Below, piece after piece: positions 1-7,576 of a DNA stretch of 22,795 bases. The position numbers and the translations under genes were made by a program. The DNA lies in assembly GCA_026398285.1 (NCBI GenBank), contig JAPLTI010000232.1:1-22795 (forward strand). The letters run 5' to 3'. The stretch's first letter is position 1. Each line of letters starts with the position of its first letter. This DNA comes from Verrucomicrobiota bacterium. GTDB lineage: Bacteria; Verrucomicrobiota; Verrucomicrobiia; Chthoniobacterales; Terrimicrobiaceae. The notes beneath the pieces were generated by a model that made no database searches, had not been told where the DNA came from, and saw nothing but the letters and a program-made list of their open reading frames with translations.

Positions 1-188
1 TGGCGCGTATATGGACTAAATGTCTCAACATAGCGCCTTTGTCCCTCGGCATAAATGGTGTCGAAGGCTAGGCTTGATTTACCGCTTCCGCTGGGGCCGG
101 TGACGACAATGAGTCTGCCAAGAGGCAACTCGAGGTCAACCCCTTGGAGGTTGTTTTGTTTGGCTCCGCGGAGCCGAATGAATTCCAC
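1..188 (-). CDS. uvrA: UvrA excinuclease subunit, N-terminal fragment (runs off the left edge)
   Basis: This is the first 62 codons of UvrA, the ATPase that recognises DNA lesions in nucleotide excision repair. The visible part reads as a beta strand (EFIRLRGAKQNNL, residues 2-14), a Walker A loop GPSGSGKSS at residues 31-39, and the conserved DTIYAEGQRRYVETFSPYTR stretch at 43-62. The start is GTG at 188, because an in-frame TAA lies seven codons upstream and no ATG lies between. The upstream HU-family gene ends 18 nt before this start, so the two may be co-transcribed. Most UvrA proteins have YVESLSAYAR here. The YVETFSPY form is one I associate with the long, tandem-type UvrA of Planctomycetes and Verrucomicrobia (recall, not checked). 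The rest of the gene is outside the window. Confidence 0.93.
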   Translation of the reverse strand, partial: MEFIRLRGAKQNNLQGVDLELPLGRLIVVTGPSGSGKSSLAFDTIYAEGQRRYVETFSPYTR

Positions 189-206
189 CCGTGGAAATCG
201 TCTGGC

Positions 207-527
207 TTAAGAGCCTTGTTTTCCGCGCAGTTCTTCAGTGCGGAGAAGCACGCGTTGACGCATGATTTTTCCGGATTTGAACTTAACGGTTGCACGGGCT
301 GGGATAACCACGTCGTTTTCCGGCTTGTTCGGATTGCGGCCTACGCGGGATTTTGTGAGGCGCACTTCGAAAACGCCAAAGTTGCGCAGCTCGACATCGC
401 GGCCTGTAGATAGGGCGTCTGTGATACCATCCAATGTGAGTTGGATGACGCTAAATACTTCCTGCTGGGTGAGTCCGGTTTTTTTGCTGATCTGCATTAC
501 CAGATCACGTTTTGTGAGGTTGGCCAT
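207..527 (-). CDS. HU/IHF-family DNA-binding protein
   Basis: A 106-residue histone-like protein that bends and compacts DNA as a dimer. The N-terminal helices (MANLTKRDLVMQISKKTGLTQ, then VIQLTLDGITDAL) are typical. Next come the ELRNFGVFEVR strand and the DNA-intercalating beta arm around residues 57-75 with the RNPNKPE motif, where most HU/IHF proteins have RNPxTGE. The VKFKSGKIMRQRV strand follows. The tail of about 13 residues (LRTEELRGKQGS) is slightly longer than in E. coli HU (90 aa). The ATG start at 527 is the only sensible one. The 103 nt upstream separate it from the lgt-to-orf126 run, so it probably has its own promoter, but I see only poor -35/-10 matches. HU, IHF-alpha and IHF-beta cannot be told apart from this sequence. 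Confidence 0.93.
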   Translation of the reverse strand: MANLTKRDLVMQISKKTGLTQQEVFSVIQLTLDGITDALSTGRDVELRNFGVFEVRLTKSRVGRNPNKPENDVVIPARATVKFKSGKIMRQRVLLRTEELRGKQGS

Positions 528-630
528 ATGGTTAGTGTGTTGGTTGAGGCGCGGAGATTAGTCGGTTACGGCAACAATGCAATCCTTTTATCACAACATT
601 TTCGAGTGATTCGCATTTGCGTGGAAATGT

Positions 631-1011
631 TTAGCGGATGGGCTGCGGAGCGATGGTTCCGTCGATGCTCACCGTGGCACGAGAGCGAAGCGGCGCCGTG
701 ATGGGTTCGTCGCTCTGGATCGTGGCAAGGCCCTGCGGTGTGAGATTTTTAATCACTCCGCCACGAGCTTTTGCGGAGTCTCCTTCCACGCGGATGACGA
801 CGCGTTGGCCCTCTTGAATTCTTGATTCCAGGTTGAATGATGCCGTTAGGATCGAGGGCGTTCCATTGGAATCCAGCGAGGCCTCGCTGGCAAAGGAGTG
901 GTTGCGAGAGTAGTTCCAGACGGTTGCTAGAAATGCCGCGATGCACAATGCGAGGAGAACGAGTGCAACGATGCGACCGTTGGCGCGGCCCTTTTGGGAT
1001 GCTGGTTTCAT
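631..1011 (-). CDS. Small single-pass membrane-anchored protein of unknown function
   Basis: A 126-residue protein that I do not recognise. It has a basic N-terminus (MKPASQKGRANGR), one hydrophobic segment at about residues 14-32 (IVALVLLALCIAAFLATVW), and an extracytoplasmic part rich in beta strands. The part from about residue 65 on (EGQRVVIRVEG, ARGGVIKNLTPQG, LRSRATVSIDG) faintly recalls the barrel domain of HlyD-type adaptors, but it lacks the coiled coil and lipoyl domains, so I do not assign it there. Its ATG overlaps the stop of the trpC-like gene by 4 nt (ATGA at 1008-1011), so translation is probably coupled. It is the last gene of the minus-strand run. N-in/C-out topology is inferred from the positive N-terminus. 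Confidence 0.75.
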   Translation of the reverse strand: MKPASQKGRANGRIVALVLLALCIAAFLATVWNYSRNHSFASEASLDSNGTPSILTASFNLESRIQEGQRVVIRVEGDSAKARGGVIKNLTPQGLATIQSDEPITAPLRSRATVSIDGTIAPQPIR

Positions 1012-1658
1012 GAGGGACGCGCCACCTCAAAATCGTGGAGGCAGGCTTGGATGCCGCGTTCGTCGCGGAGGAGGGAAGCCCCCACGAGCGCGGCCTGAAA
1101 GTTGGACGCAACCGAGGAAAGGTTTTGCGGAGAAATTCCACTCTCTGCAACGCGGATGGCGGATGCGGGGAGTTTGCTCACCAGGTCGAAAACTCCGAGG
1201 TCGAGGCTGAAGTCGGTGGCGGAGGATTGGCCTGCGGCGACAAAGCCGGAGTTGGTTTTGAATTTTCGGCTGTTGATTCCCACCACGCGCGCTCCAGCTG
1301 GCAGGGTGGCGATTTCCTCGGTCGTGTGGATTTCAAAGAGAGCCTCCATGCCGAGTTCCAGTGCGAGTTGGTGGAGTCGGTGCATGGTTTTTGCATCGAG
1401 CACATTTGCCATGAGCAGAATCGCATCCGCACCGAACGCACGGGCTTCGTAAACTTGATAATCATCCACAAAAAAATCCTTGCGAAGGACAGGGTGGGGG
1501 ACTTGCTTGCGGATTTCGCCGAGGCGGTGGATGTCCATTCCGAAGTGCGTCTGATTCGTGAGGACGGAAACCGCCCGCACGATTGCGGAGGCTGCGTAGG
1601 CTGCCGCAGCGTCGCGCACATTTTCGGCGCGCATCGGCTTGTCGAGAATGGTTTTCAA
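1008..1658 (-). CDS. trpC: TrpC-like protein (indole-3-glycerol phosphate synthase family), N-terminally shortened
   Basis: TrpC closes the indole ring in tryptophan synthesis. This 216-aa product is shorter than the usual 250-270. The barrel is clear: SVLTNQTHFG (31-40), the PVLRKDFFVDDYQVYEARAFGADAILL strand region (56-82), LFEIHTTEE (108-115), GINSR (127-131), AESGIS (171-176) and ALVGASLL (190-197). Equivalents of the Sulfolobus residues K110, E159, N180 and E210/S211 are K60, E109, N129 and E172/S173. The first beta strand, normally IAEIKKASPSKG with E51, K53 and S56, is absent: ILDKP runs almost directly into the DAAAAYAAS helix. The start is TTG at 1658, overlapping the pheA-like TGA by 4 nt. 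The frame stays open to 1718 but has no ordinary start there. Family membership is certain; activity is doubtful. Confidence 0.85.
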   Translation of the reverse strand: MKTILDKPMRAENVRDAAAAYAASAIVRAVSVLTNQTHFGMDIHRLGEIRKQVPHPVLRKDFFVDDYQVYEARAFGADAILLMANVLDAKTMHRLHQLALELGMEALFEIHTTEEIATLPAGARVVGINSRKFKTNSGFVAAGQSSATDFSLDLGVFDLVSKLPASAIRVAESGISPQNLSSVASNFQAALVGASLLRDERGIQACLHDFEVARPS

Positions 1659-2488
1659 GGCTGTGGTTTTGGGTAACTGCCGAGGATTTTCACCGAGCGG
1701 CAGCTTTGTATAAGGGCATCAAGCAGGCCGTTGGTTTCCAAGTCCCGGACATGTCCATCGGTTTGGACGAAGAAAAATGTCTCGGCTTTGTCACTCTGCG
1801 AGGGACGGCTCGCAAAGTGGGCGAGGTTGACCTGCATTTGCCGGAAGGGCTCCAATGCGGAAACCAGCGCGCCGGGTTTGTCCTCGATGCGAAGCATGAT
1901 GAGCGTCTGGTCATGGCCAGTGGGTGCATTGATTTGACGGCCGAGAATGATATGGCGCATCCCGGTGGCCTGGCTTTGCGTGTCAGCCTCGGGAAGAATT
2001 TCTGCGCAGATCGAGAGGTCGGTGGTGGTCAACTCGTCGAGCGTGGAGTTGATGAATCCATGAATAGGATCCTCCAGCGGAACAACTCCGCAGTCGGCCT
2101 TGTTCGCACGGATCTGTTCAATCACCTCGGCTATCGAGTTCGTGGGTGTGTATCGCACGCTGGAGCCGAATTTCGAGATGGCCGTCTGGTGCGTGGAGCT
2201 GCCCGATGGCCCAAGGCACGCGATGACGATGTCGTTTTCCAAAGCGAGGGAGGCCGACATGATTTCCCGGTAGATCGCGCGAATCGATTCGGGGCGGAGC
2301 GGGCCGTTGCTGCGGTCGATGAGGCTGCGCAGCAGCTTCATCTCGCGGTCTGGCGAGTAGATGGGAAGCGAGGCGCGGTTTTTGATAACGCCGATTTCTT
2401 TCGCCAAAGTGGCGCGCTCGTTGAGAAGGCGCAGCAACTCTGTGTCAAGAGCGTCGATGCGCTGGCGCAGTTCTCCGAGGTCGCTCAT
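1655..2488 (-). CDS. pheA: PheA-like protein: chorismate mutase + truncated prephenate dehydratase + ACT domain
   Basis: Full-length PheA (about 360 aa) converts chorismate to prephenate and then to phenylpyruvate, under feedback from phenylalanine. This product has 277 aa. The AroQ-type mutase (1-84) is intact: R8, R25, K36, R48 and E49 match E. coli R11, R28, K39, R51 and E52. The dehydratase starts normally (CLGPSGSSTHQTA, 91-103; GVVPLEDP, 134-141, usually VVPIENS). After AEILP at 162-166, about 80 residues are missing, including the SHPQALAQC and STA-AA segments. The essential NxTRF motif is reduced to QATGMRH (173-179). An ACT domain follows (194-270), but its ESRP motif reads ASRP (226-229). 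ATGA overlap with scpB and TTGA overlap with trpC show tight coupling. It is probably a working mutase without dehydratase activity. Confidence 0.88.
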   Translation of the reverse strand: MSDLGELRQRIDALDTELLRLLNERATLAKEIGVIKNRASLPIYSPDREMKLLRSLIDRSNGPLRPESIRAIYREIMSASLALENDIVIACLGPSGSSTHQTAISKFGSSVRYTPTNSIAEVIEQIRANKADCGVVPLEDPIHGFINSTLDELTTTDLSICAEILPEADTQSQATGMRHIILGRQINAPTGHDQTLIMLRIEDKPGALVSALEPFRQMQVNLAHFASRPSQSDKAETFFFVQTDGHVRDLETNGLLDALIQSCRSVKILGSYPKPQP

Positions 2489-3291
2489 GGCTGAGATTCC
2501 TTTTCGTTGTTGGACTCTTCTGTCGCTACTTCCTCGGTGGGTTCCGGCTCGGATTGAGGTGGCTCGGAGGGGTCGGATTCGCTGGGCTGAGGATCAAAGA
2601 GTTCAGGCTCGCTGGCAGGTGATTCGGCGGGTTTTTCCTCAGCTGCGGGTTGCGCCTCTGCAGGAGCCGCCTCCGGTGGATTGGCCTTTGGAAGTGCGAT
2701 GCGGCGGAGTTCGGAGGCATTTGGAAGATCATCCAGATTTTTCAAGCCGAAGTGGTCCATGAAATACTGGGTCGTCTCGTAGAGGAGCGGGCGTCCTGCG
2801 ATTTCGGATCGTCCGGCGATTCGCACGAGGTTGCGGTCGAGAAGGGTCTGCATCACACCATCCACCGCGACGCCGCGCACGGCTTCCATATCGGCGCGGG
2901 TGATTGGTTGCCGGTAGGCGATAATAGCGAGTGTCTCCATGGCCGGAGCGCTGAGTCGGGCCTGACGGTTCTCCGGGAAAAGCTGGCGCAACCAAGGTGA
3001 GAAGTCCGCGCGTGTCACAAGCTGCCAACCGGCCGCGCTTTCCCTGACTTCAAAGGAACGACCCGTCTCGGAGTATTCGAGTTCGAGTTTTTGGATCGCC
3101 TCTTGAATCTGAGGCGCCTTCACCTTGGCGAAGGCTGCGATGTCGGGATTTTCTTTTGCCGCCTCGGCCGCGCCTTTGAAAATGGCACCGAGTTCCTTTG
3201 CGGAGACGGGTTTTTGAGAGGCAAAAAGGATGGCCTCAACAATGCGGTGAAGCGGGAAGAGGGGTTCGGGGCTTGGGGATTCGTCACTCAT
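2485..3291 (-). CDS. scpB: Segregation and condensation protein ScpB
   Basis: ScpB is the winged-helix (kite) subunit of the SMC-ScpAB complex, which organises and segregates the chromosome. The 268-aa product has HRIVEAILFASQKPVSAKEL near the N-terminus. It then has ETGRSFEVRESAAGWQLVTR and the highly typical LSAPAMETLAIIAYRQPITRADMEAVRGV and LLYETTQYFMDHFGL stretches. A tail of about 70 residues from roughly 200 on is rich in P, E, S and A; it is acidic and probably disordered, longer than in many ScpB proteins. The start is the ATG at 3291 (MSDESPSPEP), overlapping the scpA stop as ATGA. A longer reading from 3342 would lie inside scpA and adds non-family sequence. The following pheA-like gene overlaps the 3' end by 4 nt. 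Confidence 0.96.
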   Translation of the reverse strand: MSDESPSPEPLFPLHRIVEAILFASQKPVSAKELGAIFKGAAEAAKENPDIAAFAKVKAPQIQEAIQKLELEYSETGRSFEVRESAAGWQLVTRADFSPWLRQLFPENRQARLSAPAMETLAIIAYRQPITRADMEAVRGVAVDGVMQTLLDRNLVRIAGRSEIAGRPLLYETTQYFMDHFGLKNLDDLPNASELRRIALPKANPPEAAPAEAQPAAEEKPAESPASEPELFDPQPSESDPSEPPQSEPEPTEEVATEESNNEKESQP

Positions 3292-4034
3292 ACAAAAGTG
3301 GGTTGGGCATTGCTTACGCGGTCGATCCAGATTTCGCCACACACTCCCTCTTGCCGCACGCGGAGTTGCTTCAGGCGGATGAGTTCGAGCATGGCAAGGA
3401 AGGTCACCACGATCTCCGTGCGGGTGGCTGCATCGGCAAAGAGTTCTTCAAACCGGAGGGGGATGCCTTCCTGTGTGATGCGCAGGACGTGCTCGATCTT
3501 GTCGGAGACGGTGAAATTTTCGGCGAAAATCTCGCGAAGATCCTCGGGCTTTTTTTCGAGCCGCTTGAGGATTTTTTGAAAGGCATGGATCAGGTCGAAA
3601 ATCCCGACTTCTTCCACTAGGAGATTCTCGGCCGGGGCGAGGTCCGGCGTCACAGGCACACGCGCAAAGAGATTCAGCTGGGCCGTCTCGTTGTTGCGCA
3701 AGAGAGCTGCCGCCTCCTTGAACTTTTTATACTCGATCAGCTGCCGGATGAGTTCGAAGCGGGGATCGTCCTCTTCGGCATCCTCCTCCGCCATCTGCTG
3801 GTCGACGGGGAGGAGTGTCCGGCTTTTGATGTAGAGAAGGTTCGCAGCCATGACGATGAATTCGCCGGCCAGCTCGATGTTCAGAACCTGGAAGGCCTCG
3901 ATGTAGGCCATGTATTGCTTGGTGATCCGCTCGATCGAAATGTCGTAGATGTCCACCTCATCGCGTTTGATAAGGTAGAGCAACAGATCGAGCGGACCCT
4001 CGAATACATCAAGTTTGACCTTGTAGTCCTCCAC
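3288..4034 (-). CDS. scpA: Segregation and condensation protein ScpA
   Basis: ScpA is the kleisin that bridges the SMC heads and binds a ScpB dimer. The 248-aa protein starts with the family signature VKLDVFEGPLDLLLYLIKRDEVDIYDISIERIT (residues 6-38), then EFIVMAANLLYIKSRTLLP (58-76). An acidic linker (EEDAEEDDP) follows, and the C-terminal winged helix ends in VVTFLAMLELIRLKQLRVRQ (206-225). The start is GTG at 4034, 6 nt after the hpf stop; the hpf stop codon rules out much extension. The stop overlaps the scpB ATG. Length is typical for the family. Co-translation with scpB fits the fixed complex they form. Confidence 0.96.
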   Translation of the reverse strand: MEDYKVKLDVFEGPLDLLLYLIKRDEVDIYDISIERITKQYMAYIEAFQVLNIELAGEFIVMAANLLYIKSRTLLPVDQQMAEEDAEEDDPRFELIRQLIEYKKFKEAAALLRNNETAQLNLFARVPVTPDLAPAENLLVEEVGIFDLIHAFQKILKRLEKKPEDLREIFAENFTVSDKIEHVLRITQEGIPLRFEELFADAATRTEIVVTFLAMLELIRLKQLRVRQEGVCGEIWIDRVSNAQPTFV

Positions 4035-4040
4035 GCGACT

Positions 4041-4394
4041 TTAGGGCCGCTTGTAGCCGCGTTTTTCAGCCTCGCGTTTTTGTTGGATGCGATGCTTGTC
4101 GTGTTCCTTTTTCTTGGTTTTGAGTTTGCTGATCTGGCGCGAGAGCTTGTCGATGACCTTGTCGATGGCTACGTAGAGATCGGCTTCCGCATCCTCGGCA
4201 TGGATATCGGGTCCGCTGAGTGCGAGGTGAACCTTGACGATATAAGGCTTCTTGCGGTCGTGGTTGTGAAGAAGAACGATGTGTGCAGCGAGGATCGTTT
4301 CACCGTGGCCTTCGAGGTGGCTGACTTTTTCCGCCACAAATTCATGGATGGCGCCGGTGAGGGTGATGTTTCGCGGAGTGATGTGAATTTGCAT
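4041..4394 (-). CDS. hpf: Ribosome hibernation promoting factor, short type (HPF/RaiA)
   Basis: HPF/RaiA proteins bind the decoding centre of idle ribosomes and either pair them into 100S dimers or keep them inactive. The 117-aa product reads MQIHITPRNITLTGAIHEFV at the start and VKVHLALSGPDIHAEDAEADLYVAIDKVIDKLSRQI in the middle, which is the beta-alpha-beta-beta-beta-alpha fold of the family. The lysine-rich C-terminus (LKTKKKEHDKHR onwards) is typical of rRNA-facing tails. There is no long C-terminal dimerisation domain, so it belongs to the short class. It lies 6 nt upstream of scpA and 69 nt downstream of the hydrolase gene. An rpoN neighbour, common for hpf in Proteobacteria, is absent. 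Confidence 0.93.
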   Translation of the reverse strand: MQIHITPRNITLTGAIHEFVAEKVSHLEGHGETILAAHIVLLHNHDRKKPYIVKVHLALSGPDIHAEDAEADLYVAIDKVIDKLSRQISKLKTKKKEHDKHRIQQKREAEKRGYKRP

Positions 4395-4463
4395 GATCTA
4401 CACTTTGCGTCTGCCTGCGCCTTCATTCCAGCAAAAATCCGCGCGCCCGTGGAATTCGCAGGG

Positions 4464-5423
4464 CTACATTTCGACGAGTTCGAGAATTTTCGAGTAGCTG
4501 AGATCCGTGTTTGCGCCTGGCTGGGCGGGGTCGATCATGTCATGCGGGATGCCGAGGGATTCCGGAAACTCGTAGGTGATGACCTTTTCGCCTTCGCGGG
4601 CTTTAAGTCGCGATGCGATTTCGTTTGTCAGCTGGTTGTTGGCTCCCTGGTCGCTGGCCGTTGTTAAAAAAATAAGCCTCTTGGCGAAAAGTGGGCGCGA
4701 GTCGAGATTTGCCCGCACATCCCGCGAGAGCTGGATCGTATCCGCCATGCAGTGGGTTCCGAAGCGGGGGTAGGCGTAGAGCGGGCCTGGTAGATTGTCT
4801 TTCTTCGAGGAATCCCACCACTGGTAGAAATTCGGCAACTTCGAAAGAGTCGCAGCAGTCGCATCGATGACCGATGGCTTCACCCCATACATGCCGAAGA
4901 ACGGCGCGATGAGCATGACATCGTCGATGCCCTCCCTGTTTTGAGCCATCCAACCCGTCGCCACAGCGCTGCCTGAGAGGCCGATGAGTGTGATCCGGTC
5001 GCCGAGACCGCTCGCGATATCGAGTCCCACGGCTGCCTGGTCGATCAGATCCTGCGCGGTTTGGTGGCCTTGGTCATTGTTGAGCCGGTCTGCAAAACCC
5101 GCAAGGCGCGCACGGGGAAGCACCACATTCGCACCTTTTGCGTGAAGGATTTTTGCAAGCGGCACAAATTGCTCCGGGCAGTTTGTGAGACCATGCAAAA
5201 GCACAAAGACGCGCTCGGTTTTATGTCCATGGTGGAAAAGTCGACTGGCACCCTCGGGGCGGAGTGGGTGCAACGAATCCTCTTGGCGAAGATTTTCAAA
5301 CTTTGCCAGAGCCTCATCAAAAGTGGCCGCAGGACTGGGCCTCGATTGGAATGTCGGAATTTGTGACATGGCTACTACAAGGATGACCAGAATAGGCAGT
5401 CCGAAAAGGGAGGTTTTTTTCAT
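4464..5423 (-). CDS. Alpha/beta hydrolase (lipase/esterase-like), membrane-anchored or exported
   Basis: The 319-aa protein has an N-terminal hydrophobic segment (residues 4-20, LFGLPILVILVVAMSQI) that could be an uncleaved anchor or a signal peptide. The hydrolase core follows: strand RVFVLLHGLTNCPEQF with the HG oxyanion motif at 77-78, the nucleophile elbow GLSGS with S150, and a C-terminal histidine in IPHDM (H294). The acid is likely the D in TTASDQG. Substrate specificity cannot be read from the sequence; carboxylesterase or lysophospholipase types are equally possible. I chose ATG at 5423 because it overlaps the lgt stop as ATGA and begins a proper signal/anchor. The seven extra residues from 5444 would lie inside lgt. 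Its place after lgt suggests an envelope lipid role (inference). Confidence 0.85.
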   Translation of the reverse strand: MKKTSLFGLPILVILVVAMSQIPTFQSRPSPAATFDEALAKFENLRQEDSLHPLRPEGASRLFHHGHKTERVFVLLHGLTNCPEQFVPLAKILHAKGANVVLPRARLAGFADRLNNDQGHQTAQDLIDQAAVGLDIASGLGDRITLIGLSGSAVATGWMAQNREGIDDVMLIAPFFGMYGVKPSVIDATAATLSKLPNFYQWWDSSKKDNLPGPLYAYPRFGTHCMADTIQLSRDVRANLDSRPLFAKRLIFLTTASDQGANNQLTNEIASRLKAREGEKVITYEFPESLGIPHDMIDPAQPGANTDLSYSKILELVEM

Positions 5424-6361
5424 GCTCGGAATTTCGGCGCCCAAGTCGGTCGGATTCTTGCGGCAACGAGGAATGCCGCGCCGATCAAAACCAAAAATAC
5501 GGAGAGGAATTGCCCACGCGTCAGCATGAGAGTCAGTGGAGCATCGGGTTCCCTGAAAAACTCGCCCGCAATCCGCAACAGCGCGTAGGCGATGAAAAAC
5601 ACACCCGTCAGGATTCCGTCAGGAAGGCGGAAGCGTGTCCGCAAAATCCAAAGAATGGCAAACAGCACCGCGCCTTCCAGCAAGGCCTCGTAAATCTGCG
5701 AGGGATGTCGCGGCGTGAGAACCTTGCCCATGAGGGCGTGCAACTCCGGCGATGCCTCGGCGTTCTCGACCACAGTGGGGATGTTTGTGAAAGCGGGATC
5801 GATCTGCGACGCCTCAAGCAAGACCTCGCGCGCCGTCTCCGGCGGGGCATCGTAGAGTTCCTTTGGAAATTGAACCGCCCATGGCACCGATGTCTCCCGC
5901 CCGTAGAGTTCGCCATTGATAAAATTCGCACACCGCCCGAGGAAAAGCCCCACAGGCGCAGCCACCACTGTGTTGTCTCCGATGTTCAACCAGGGAATTT
6001 TTTTCCGCCGCGAATAAACCCAAGTAAAAATCACGATGCCTAGAATCCCCCCGTGGCTCGACATGCCGCCGTCCCAGAATTTGAAAAACACCAGCGGGTT
6101 GCTCGTGAAGTTTTGCCAGTCGTAAAAGAGCATATACCCGAGCCGCCCGCCCAGAATAACCCCGAAAAGCGCCGTGCCAGTGATGAAGTCGCCGATGTCG
6201 CGCGCCGGAATATCGCTGTATCCGCGCCGCGCGAGGTGAAGGTAAATGCCATATGCGGAGGCAAACGCCAGCACGTAAGCAAGCCCATACCAGCGAAGCC
6301 CCATAGTCTCGCTGAACTGAATCAAAAACGGGCTGAGATCGTGAATATAGTAGGCAAGCAC
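5420..6361 (-). CDS. lgt: Prolipoprotein diacylglyceryl transferase
   Basis: Lgt transfers diacylglycerol from phosphatidylglycerol to the lipobox cysteine of prelipoproteins in the inner membrane. The roughly 313-aa polytopic protein carries the main signatures: GLRWYGLAYV near the N-terminus, GGRLGYMLFYD, the catalytic-loop GGMSSHGGILG with its essential histidine, the Lgt signature GRCANFINGELYGR, and HPSQIYEALLEG. It ends in two hydrophobic helices. An insertion of about 40 residues (PKELYDAPPETAREV onwards) before HPSQ is longer than in E. coli. I chose GTG at 6361 (VLAYYIHDLSPFLI), since that matches how family members begin. A TTG at 6418 would add 19 unrelated residues. It probably heads the minus-strand operon, and the window itself encodes a substrate-type lipoprotein at 18008. 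Confidence 0.95.
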   Translation of the reverse strand: MLAYYIHDLSPFLIQFSETMGLRWYGLAYVLAFASAYGIYLHLARRGYSDIPARDIGDFITGTALFGVILGGRLGYMLFYDWQNFTSNPLVFFKFWDGGMSSHGGILGIVIFTWVYSRRKKIPWLNIGDNTVVAAPVGLFLGRCANFINGELYGRETSVPWAVQFPKELYDAPPETAREVLLEASQIDPAFTNIPTVVENAEASPELHALMGKVLTPRHPSQIYEALLEGAVLFAILWILRTRFRLPDGILTGVFFIAYALLRIAGEFFREPDAPLTLMLTRGQFLSVFLVLIGAAFLVAARIRPTWAPKFRA

Positions 6362-6575
6362 AGGTGAGGATTCTTGCCATGCGATCCCGCCGAGGCAAGC
6401 ACGGTGGGGAGCCTGCAAGAGTAACGGGTTTGCTTAGGAAATACGCTGGGTCCCTTTGCGTGAGGAGTTGCTGCGCTTCTTTGTCTGAGCTTTCTGACAA
6501 TGCGATGATGGTAAGTTCGCTATTTAACGAAATCTTGGTGCGTTGCGAGCAGGGTATTCTTAAGGTTCAGGCATT
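6362..6575. other. Divergent intergenic region between lgt and the MECR-like gene
   Basis: This 214-nt gap must hold the promoters of the minus-strand lgt run and of the plus-strand reductase gene. I see a small inverted repeat, TTCG..CGAA, in the sequence gttcgctatttaacgaaa at about 6512-6529. I found no convincing -35/-10 pair. No RNA gene or conserved ORF is visible. Confidence 0.4.
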
Positions 6576-7556
6576 ATGTCACTCGCCTGCCGTCTAACCG
6601 CCTTCGGATTCAAGCCGCCTGCATTGACTGTCGAAAATGTTCCCGCGCTTGAGCCGGGAGCACATGAGGTTCTTGTGCGGATGCTTGCCGCGCCGATCAA
6701 TCCGGCGGATTTGAATGTGATTGAGGGGACCTATGGTGAATTGCCGTCGCTTCCCTGCACGATTGGCAATGAGGGGGTGGGGGTGGTCGAGCGCGTCGGT
6801 GCTTCGGTGAGCGGATTCGCTGTTGGGCAGACTGTGCTGCCGCTGGCCTTCGGGACTTGGGCCGAGCAAATGGTGGTGCCTGCGGAGTCATTGGTTGCCC
6901 TGCCAGAGGGGCTTGATCCCTTGCAGGCGGCGATGCTTGTGGTGAATCCTGCCACCGCTTGGCGGATGATTCACGATTTTGCCAAACTCGAGCCGGGGGA
7001 TTGGATTGTGCAGAATGCCGCCAATTCGGGCGTGGGTCGCTCGGTCATTCAATTGGCCAAGGCGCTTGGTCTCCGCACGCTGAATGTCGTTCGGCGTGCC
7101 GAGTTGATTGACGAGCTGCGTGCCGGTGGAGCGGATGTCGTAGTGACCGAGGATACAGACCTGAGAACGGAAACGCTTACACTCTGCGGCGGCGTGCTTC
7201 CGAAGCTCGGGCTGAACGCCGTGGGCGGGGCCAGTGCTCTCAATGTGGCCAATGCCCTTTGCGCGGGCGCTCCGCTCGTCACTTATGGCGCGATGGGGCG
7301 CCAGCCTCTGAAGATCCCCAACGGCCTCCTGATTTTTAAAAACATTTCCTTCCAGGGATTCTGGCTCCGGCGGTGGAAGAAATCCGCACCCCCTGCCGAA
7401 GTGCGAGCCACCTACGAAAAACTGGCTGGCTACCTCGCCGCAGGAGTCCTGCACACTCCGGTTCACAATGTCTTCCCGCTTGATCAGGCGCTCGAGGCCA
7501 TCGCCGAGGCCGCTCAAGAGAAGCGCTCAGGAAAAGTTCTGCTGCGGATGTCTTGA
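6576..7556 (+). CDS. Zinc-independent MDR reductase, MECR/ETR1-like (2-enoyl thioester reductase)
   Basis: The 326-aa medium-chain dehydrogenase/reductase protein lacks the zinc-binding cysteines of alcohol dehydrogenases. The N-terminal GroES-like part has LVRMLAAPINPADLNVIEGTY and GNEGVGVVERVG. The Rossmann fold for NADPH begins with WIVQNAANSGVGRSVIQLAKALGLRTLNVVRR. The segment FKNISFQGFWLRRWKK is characteristic of the MECR/ETR1 group, which reduces trans-2-enoyl-CoA or -ACP, the last step of a fatty-acid elongation cycle. Quinone-reductase-type MDR proteins are the alternative, but the FWLRRW segment favours MECR. The gene stands alone on its strand. ATG at 6576 is preceded by AAGG about 13 nt upstream, a weak ribosome site. 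A second, unrelated enoyl reductase (fabV) lies 6.5 kb away. Confidence 0.85.
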   Translation: MSLACRLTAFGFKPPALTVENVPALEPGAHEVLVRMLAAPINPADLNVIEGTYGELPSLPCTIGNEGVGVVERVGASVSGFAVGQTVLPLAFGTWAEQMVVPAESLVALPEGLDPLQAAMLVVNPATAWRMIHDFAKLEPGDWIVQNAANSGVGRSVIQLAKALGLRTLNVVRRAELIDELRAGGADVVVTEDTDLRTETLTLCGGVLPKLGLNAVGGASALNVANALCAGAPLVTYGAMGRQPLKIPNGLLIFKNISFQGFWLRRWKKSAPPAEVRATYEKLAGYLAAGVLHTPVHNVFPLDQALEAIAEAAQEKRSGKVLLRMS

Positions 7557-7576
7557 AATCGATTTTCCTGGAATTA

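Noticed and set aside
560..610. Promoter for the HU gene (TTGCAT, 16 nt, TAATCT on the minus strand)
   Set aside because: Both boxes match the consensus at only three of six positions, too weak to report as a feature.
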